Shown here: in pieces, positions 59,916-64,000 of the stretch
Position numbering within the stretch: position 1 is the first letter of the stretch
Layout of the letters: each line of letters starts with the position of its first letter
Assembly (NCBI RefSeq): GCF_000471905.2
Contig: NW_006499801.1
Span: 5,283,166 to 5,347,165 of the forward strand
Direction of reading: 5' to 3'
Length of the DNA stretch: 64,000 nucleotides
Source of the DNA: Amborella trichopoda
Taxonomy: Eukaryota > Streptophyta > Magnoliopsida > Amborellales > Amborellaceae
The notes under the pieces: generated by a model
Database searches by the model: none
Seen by the model: only the letters and a program-made list of their open reading frames with translations
What the model was told of the DNA's origin: nothing
Position numbers and translations under genes: made by a program

Positions 59916-60314
59916 ATGGCCCATACTGTTTTGCCATCGATTACCATGGCTCTAGCTTCTCCCATGTCTATAGACTCTTCTACCTCGCCTTCTCGTCTTC
60001 CATGCCCTAGAATTCGGTTTTGTCCCATAAAGGGGCCCTCATCTGTGAAATTCAGTAAGAGGAGATGGCGTTGCAAGGTTTCTAGGGTTTGTATAAGGGC
60101 GAGCTTGGGTGTGGTAGAGCGAGAAGGCTTTATAGAGAGAGAAGATTGCGGGAGAGAGTACCTGGAACGCTGCTTCAATGCTTCTGGTGCCACGAGTGGT
60201 GCTGTTCGTTCCTTTTCTCCTTCTATGAAGAAAGAGTATGGAGCATTTGGGACAGTCACTTTAGAGAAGAGTAAGCTCGATATGTCGCAGAAGACCACAA
60301 GGTCGAGCCCTCAG
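59916..60314 (+). CDS. Plastid-targeted protein, exon 1 (partial), family uncertain
   Basis: ATG 59916 opens a frame with a Ser/Pro/Thr-rich, acid-poor start (MAHTVLPSITMALAS) and a likely transit-peptide cleavage near IRA|S (residues 65-68). After it come an acidic stretch and TVTLEKSKLDMSQKTTRSSPQ-type text. The most likely exon ends are 60314 (CCTCAG|GTCC) or 60297 (CACAAG|GTCG); the frame itself stops at 60342. No following exon could be found up to 64000, so the rest may lie beyond the window, past the inverted-repeat element. From memory the end of this exon faintly resembles the N-terminal region of RETICULATA-RELATED proteins, but this is a weak guess. A clear promoter (TATA at 59739) supports a real gene. 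Confidence 0.55.
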
Positions 60315-60342
60315 GTCCTCCTCTTCTCTCTCCTCTCTATCT

Positions 60343-61794
60343 GAAAGTTTCAATATTTCTATCTTTTTGTCTTCTTTGTTTGTGGCTGTGTTTGTGATCT
60401 TATTACTCTTGTTGCAGATAAGGTTTCTAAACCCCTAACATACCTTGCTCATCATAGTTGTTTTACGGCTATCTATTTCCAATATTAGATTGTGGTTTCC
60501 TGCGTTCTTCTATGCAAGGGTTTTCCTTTCCCTCCATCTCTATGTATGGGGATAATTCACAATAAATGTTATTTTTTTTGGAATTCTATTGACAATAATC
60601 TTTCCCTCTCTTTCAATAAAAAAATGTTGGCATCTACTTATTTTAATTATTTGCTTGCTCTCTCTCTCTCTATCTATTTATTCGTATTTAATTTTTATCC
60701 TGCTTTCCTGTTTTGTTTTTGATGTTCTTTTTGGACAGTCAATAAAACTCTGAAATGGGTATTGCACCTCCCTTACACCGTGCTTTGTTGCCAACTAGTT
60801 CCTATTAATTTCATCTTATTTTTCGGTCAGAATTTTATTTTATTTTGAGGTTATAATGAATATGTTCCGTGTTCTGATAAAATGGAAAGGAAGTGTTTGG
60901 AGTCTAAGAGCTGCGTGAAAAGTACAGGATAACATGCAAAAAAAGATATGCAGTAGGGCCGAGAACTTTGTTGTTTAGTATATTCTGGATTAATTGCTGG
61001 GATAAACCATTTTAAATTTTTGGTGGAAGGTGGGTAAGGTGCATGATAGTCTACTATGCCTTCCATTTTGTTAAGTGATTTAAATCTTGGACTCGGGCAT
61101 GGAATCAGGCAAGGTCTGAGCCCTGTTCAGCAGGTCTGGCTCACTTACTAATCTCTGAAACTGCTGTGACATGCCTGTTCGCTGAGGTTTTTCAATGAGA
61201 TTCGGCACCCTGCCGGCTCCGTGTAACTCGGGCGAGTCTAAGTTGAATTCAAATAGGTCTAAACCATTGTTATTATTTTTTGGTGTGAATGGCCTGGTAT
61301 ATGCTTCTTCAGCCATTTGGGAGAATTGAATATGGGATAACCTATAATACTTTTTTCATGATGGAGGCAATTCAACTTTTCTGTTAATAGGTGCAAGGGG
61401 TTAATTGAAGTATTTAAAAATGGAAAAGTGTGGTATTATGTCTCATGTTCAGGTAGGGAATGACATGGTCACCCTGCTGTATTATGGTACATATTTAAAA
61501 GAAGGGAGAAACTGAAACTGATCCTTAGGTGTCATGAATAATATTTTTACTACATTAATATTTGGATTTCTCCATTGTTATGAACAAATCAAGGAAATCT
61601 TTGTGAACCTGGTGGAAACGGGTGTTATGAAAGAAAGCTTGCACTGTAGAAGTGTCACTACATTTATTCCAGTCATAGGGTCTCCATCATGTACACTATC
61701 ATCATCAACATCATCATCCAAGCCTTATCCTAATTATTTGTGGTTTCTTCACCATCATGTACACCACTTTATGTAAATTCAATAAGTAATAATC
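60343..61794. other. Probable intron, no coding recognised
   Basis: T-rich plus-strand DNA, as expected of an intron of the gene starting at 59916. A GAGTC/GGCC-type block at 61085-61250 resembles the hAT-related sequences in SCY2 introns; the minus-strand ORF over it is not a gene. Confidence 0.4.
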
Positions 61795-62134
61795 TTATAG
61801 GACCTTGCCACATCTACAAGCATGGGACCCCAACAGATTACCATAGGATTTTGATCCAAATATCTCCATCTCAAGGAGAAATTTGAACCCCTCCCCCTCT
61901 TTCGTAAAAAAATACTTTTTTAAGTAACTCTCTTTCTCTCTGTCCTCTAAGTCATACTCTCTTGACCTCTTTCCTCTCTCTCTTAGTACTTTATTTAATA
62001 ACTCTTACCTTTCTCTCTCTACCCTTTCTCTTGCTCGCTTCTTCCTACAGGGTCTTTGTACCCTTTCATTCGATCTTCCTACCGCTCTCTTCCCCCTCCA
62101 CTCTTTCTATCCTCCTAATAACCTATCATGCCCT

Positions 62135-62518
62135 TCACAAAAAGCCCTTTCTCATCAAGCACTTCATGCCCTGGCTGCAAGCTAATGCTGATGGCACGAT
62201 TTTTGGCTGAAATTCGAGTGTTTGGGGCCCAGAATAAGTGGGGTTGAGAGAAATATGATTCTCTCGTTTTGGAGAGAGAGAGAGAGAGAGAGAGCGGTTG
62301 GAGTGGAGGGATGTAAGAGATAAGGTTGTGGAGCAGGAGAGGGAAAGTTGGAGAGCGAGGGGAAGAGGAGAGAGAGTGGGTGGCGGCGAAAGTGGGGAGG
62401 ACAGAAGTGCATTCCAAGCGTTTGAAACAGATTTGAACCTAAGAATGGATTCAACAGGGAGCAGAGAAAGAATCTTTCTCATCAAATTGCATGGGAAAGC
62501 AATGGAGAGAGAAGCCAT
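62135..62518 (-). pseudogene. F-box gene 5' fragment inside the inverted-repeat element
   Basis: ATG 62518 opens MASLSIAFPCNLMRKILSLL, followed by PVESILRFKSVSNAWNALLSS (residues 21-41), a clear F-box of the plant type that docks SKP1 in SCF ubiquitin ligases. Family members are normally 350-450 residues with a beta-propeller or repeat domain; here only about 45 are recognisable. After that the family-like text (FAATH, LLLHN) moves to another frame (62417-62115), so the frame is broken by an indel near 62400. A (GA)n run at 62273-62294 on the plus strand interrupts the rest. Upstream sequence of the gene, perhaps its promoter, extends to about 62880. Confidence 0.75.
62273..62294 (+). repeat. 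(GA)n microsatellite
   Basis: Eleven GA dinucleotides inside the F-box fragment. It is probably length-variable. Confidence 0.9.
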
Positions 62519-63183
62519 CTCAGCGTTACCACTAATACAATCACTAGTGAGAATCCATCTTAGAGCAAATACGAACTCTCTCTCTCAATCTATTAAATCT
62601 CTCTATTAACCCCAACCCCAAGAGACCTTTGATACCAACTCTCTCTCTCTCAATCTGTTGAATCTCTTTCTATTAACCCCAAGAGAACCTCTCTGTTGAA
62701 CCTCCCTCTCTCTCATATATCTTTGTTAGTCTTATATACATGATATGGCTTGTAGTTGCCTATAAGCCATGCATCTTGATATTCACAGTAGTAAGTAGTA
62801 CTAGTAACTCTCTCTTTAAAAGCTTAATAGATTGGCCAGCTCCTCTCTCTCTATGGGGGTGGCAATGGACCGGCACCTGACCCTGTGGGAAGAAGAGAGC
62901 AAGAGGGAGGGTAGAGAGAGAACGGCGAGAGAGAGTAAAGAGGAAGAGAGAGAAAGAGAGAGTTACTAAGAAAAAGTAATGAGAGAGAGTAAAGAGGGGG
63001 AGAGAGTACGACTTAGAGGAGAGAGAGAAAGTGAGAAAGAGAGATTTGCTTAAAAAAGTTACTTAAAAAAGTATTTTTTTAATAAAGAGGGAGAGGGATT
63101 CAAATCTCACCTTGAGATTTAGATCAAAATCCTACGGTGATCTATTGGGGTCCGATGCTTATAGGTGTGGCAAGGTCCTATAA

Positions 63184-64000
63184 TTCAATTTGGTGAATTA
63201 GGATGAGGTTTTAGGGCTAAAAATTTGGAATTGTAAAGAGTAAGGAGGTGAATAATCAAGCAGCCTTAGAGATTTGGTAAGGAGTTGAAACGCCATGGAT
63301 GTTCATTAGCAAGGTTGAGCTACAGGTGACAGAGGATCAATCATATATAAACATATACAAAATAAAGCTAGACTAGAATGGGACAACTATTAGGGTTGGG
63401 ATCATTGTAGGGAAGGTTTTAAGAGGTTTTTTGGTGCAAAAGGGTGCTATCTAAGGCGTTATTTATTTATTTTTTGGAGGATGGGGTTGGCATGAGATCT
63501 AGATGCTGGAGTTTGGGATGTTTTGTGAGGGTCACTGGGAGTTCGATAACATATGCTTTAGGAGGGAGTGAGGGACCTCCAGGATAATGAGAACACAGGC
63601 AGTTGAGGAGTTTTTTTTGTTATACAAGAGGAGGTATTTAGTCCTATATCAGGATCAATAAGATAAGTTTGCATTGTAAATTGTTTTTCTGTGAAGCTTT
63701 TTTCTATGCCTTTCAAGGTGGGTAGTGGCATGTTGGTTCAGTCTTTGGTCCTGATTAGGTGTTTCGTCCTGTTGGGGGTGATCCTTTTGGTTGGCTTTTG
63801 ATGCTAGACAAACTGTTAATCAAATTTTGCAGCATCACTATATATCATACTCATTGTTACTTTCAAAAAAAAAGTTTGCAGCTTCAAGTTCTCAAACTTT
63901 TACACTATTTGATGAGGTTGAGGAAGCATTGGCCCATTAAATATCACTAGATGGTGAGAAATTGGTGGTTGCAACACAGAAGATTGTGGACGTTTTTAAT
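63184..64000. other. No gene recognised
   Basis: No supported coding, RNA gene or repeat. If the gene at 59916 continues, this would still be intron. Confidence 0.4.

Larger units (their letters stand above)
61795..63183. mobile_element. Element with long inverted termini enclosing an F-box gene fragment
   Basis: About 1.39 kb. The left arm 61795-62053 and right arm 62884-63183 are inverted copies. Unique text matches from the outer ends inward: 'ttataggaccttgccaca', 'aagcat.ggacccca', 'taggattttgatc.aaat', 'aaaaaaatacttttttaagt', then CT-rich tracts with 'aagtc.tactctct', and the innermost 'ctacagggtc'/'ccacagggtc'. The interior holds the start of an F-box gene (62518 down to 62135) with sequence upstream of it. 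Long termini plus host-gene cargo resemble a Pack-MULE. No transposase and no clear 9-bp duplication were seen. Confidence 0.75.

Noticed and set aside
61080-61316. 78-codon minus-strand ORF
   Set aside because: It covers a GAGTC/GGCC-rich repeat similar to hAT-related sequence elsewhere in the window.
62298-62609. 103-codon plus-strand ORF rich in Arg and Glu
   Set aside because: It is antisense to the F-box fragment and driven by GA-rich sequence.
1-64000. CRISPR array, prokaryotic operon or organelle insertion
   Set aside because: Gene structure and repeats are plant nuclear. No regularly spaced repeat with unique spacers and no long organelle-like tract was seen.

Overview
This window is nuclear DNA from a flowering plant. 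The evidence is spliced genes with GT-AG introns, two plastid-targeted proteins, and dense insertions of typical plant transposons (Copia LTR element, hAT- and Mutator-type non-autonomous elements, an RTE-like LINE). The species cannot be fixed from the sequence. Most of the 64 kb is non-coding and AT-rich. Only about a tenth is recognisable host coding sequence including introns' exons, and the rest is largely layered repeats.

Layout: 0-2.2 kb holds MITEs and the first exon of a minus-strand gamma-glutamyl-peptidase-like glutamine amidotransferase that runs off the left edge. 2.2-11.4 kb is repeat-rich, with a three-unit tandem array (6.6-7.7 kb), a cluster of nested palindromes (8.2-8.35 kb) and the C-terminal remnant of a BAHD acyltransferase (10.0-10.3 kb). 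11.45-19.17 kb is one minus-strand Copia element with 2-kb LTRs and a 5-bp target duplication. 21.7-23.7 kb is a MITE split by a 1.65-kb hAT element that carries a minisatellite. 24.1-28.9 kb is a possible inverted-repeat element holding a solo LTR related to the Copia element.

29.7-36 kb is a complete plus-strand gene for a synergin-gamma-like protein (6 coding exons, about 699 aa). It carries likely AP-1 gamma-ear motifs and a long degenerate repeat region. 37.7-52.1 kb is a complete minus-strand SCY2 (SecY2) gene, reconstructed here as 13 coding exons in continuous phase (589 aa), whose introns hold several MITEs. The two genes converge, with stop codons about 1.7 kb apart. 52.3-59.7 kb is intergenic: LINE and RNase H remnants, MITEs and CT/AT-rich repeats. 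59.7-60.3 kb is the first exon of a plastid-targeted protein of uncertain family. 61.8-63.2 kb is an element with roughly 260-300 bp inverted termini enclosing the 5' part of an F-box gene, which looks like gene capture by a Mutator-type element.

The genes do not form a pathway. SCY2 and the 59.9-kb protein both act in plastids, and the synergin-like protein is expected at the trans-Golgi/endosome. Three of the gene starts have short upstream ORFs. I found no evidence of a wholly new biological system. The strongest leads are the gene-capturing inverted-repeat element, the duplicated splice donor in SCY2, the repeat expansion in the synergin-like protein, and several MITE families with shared cores but different termini.
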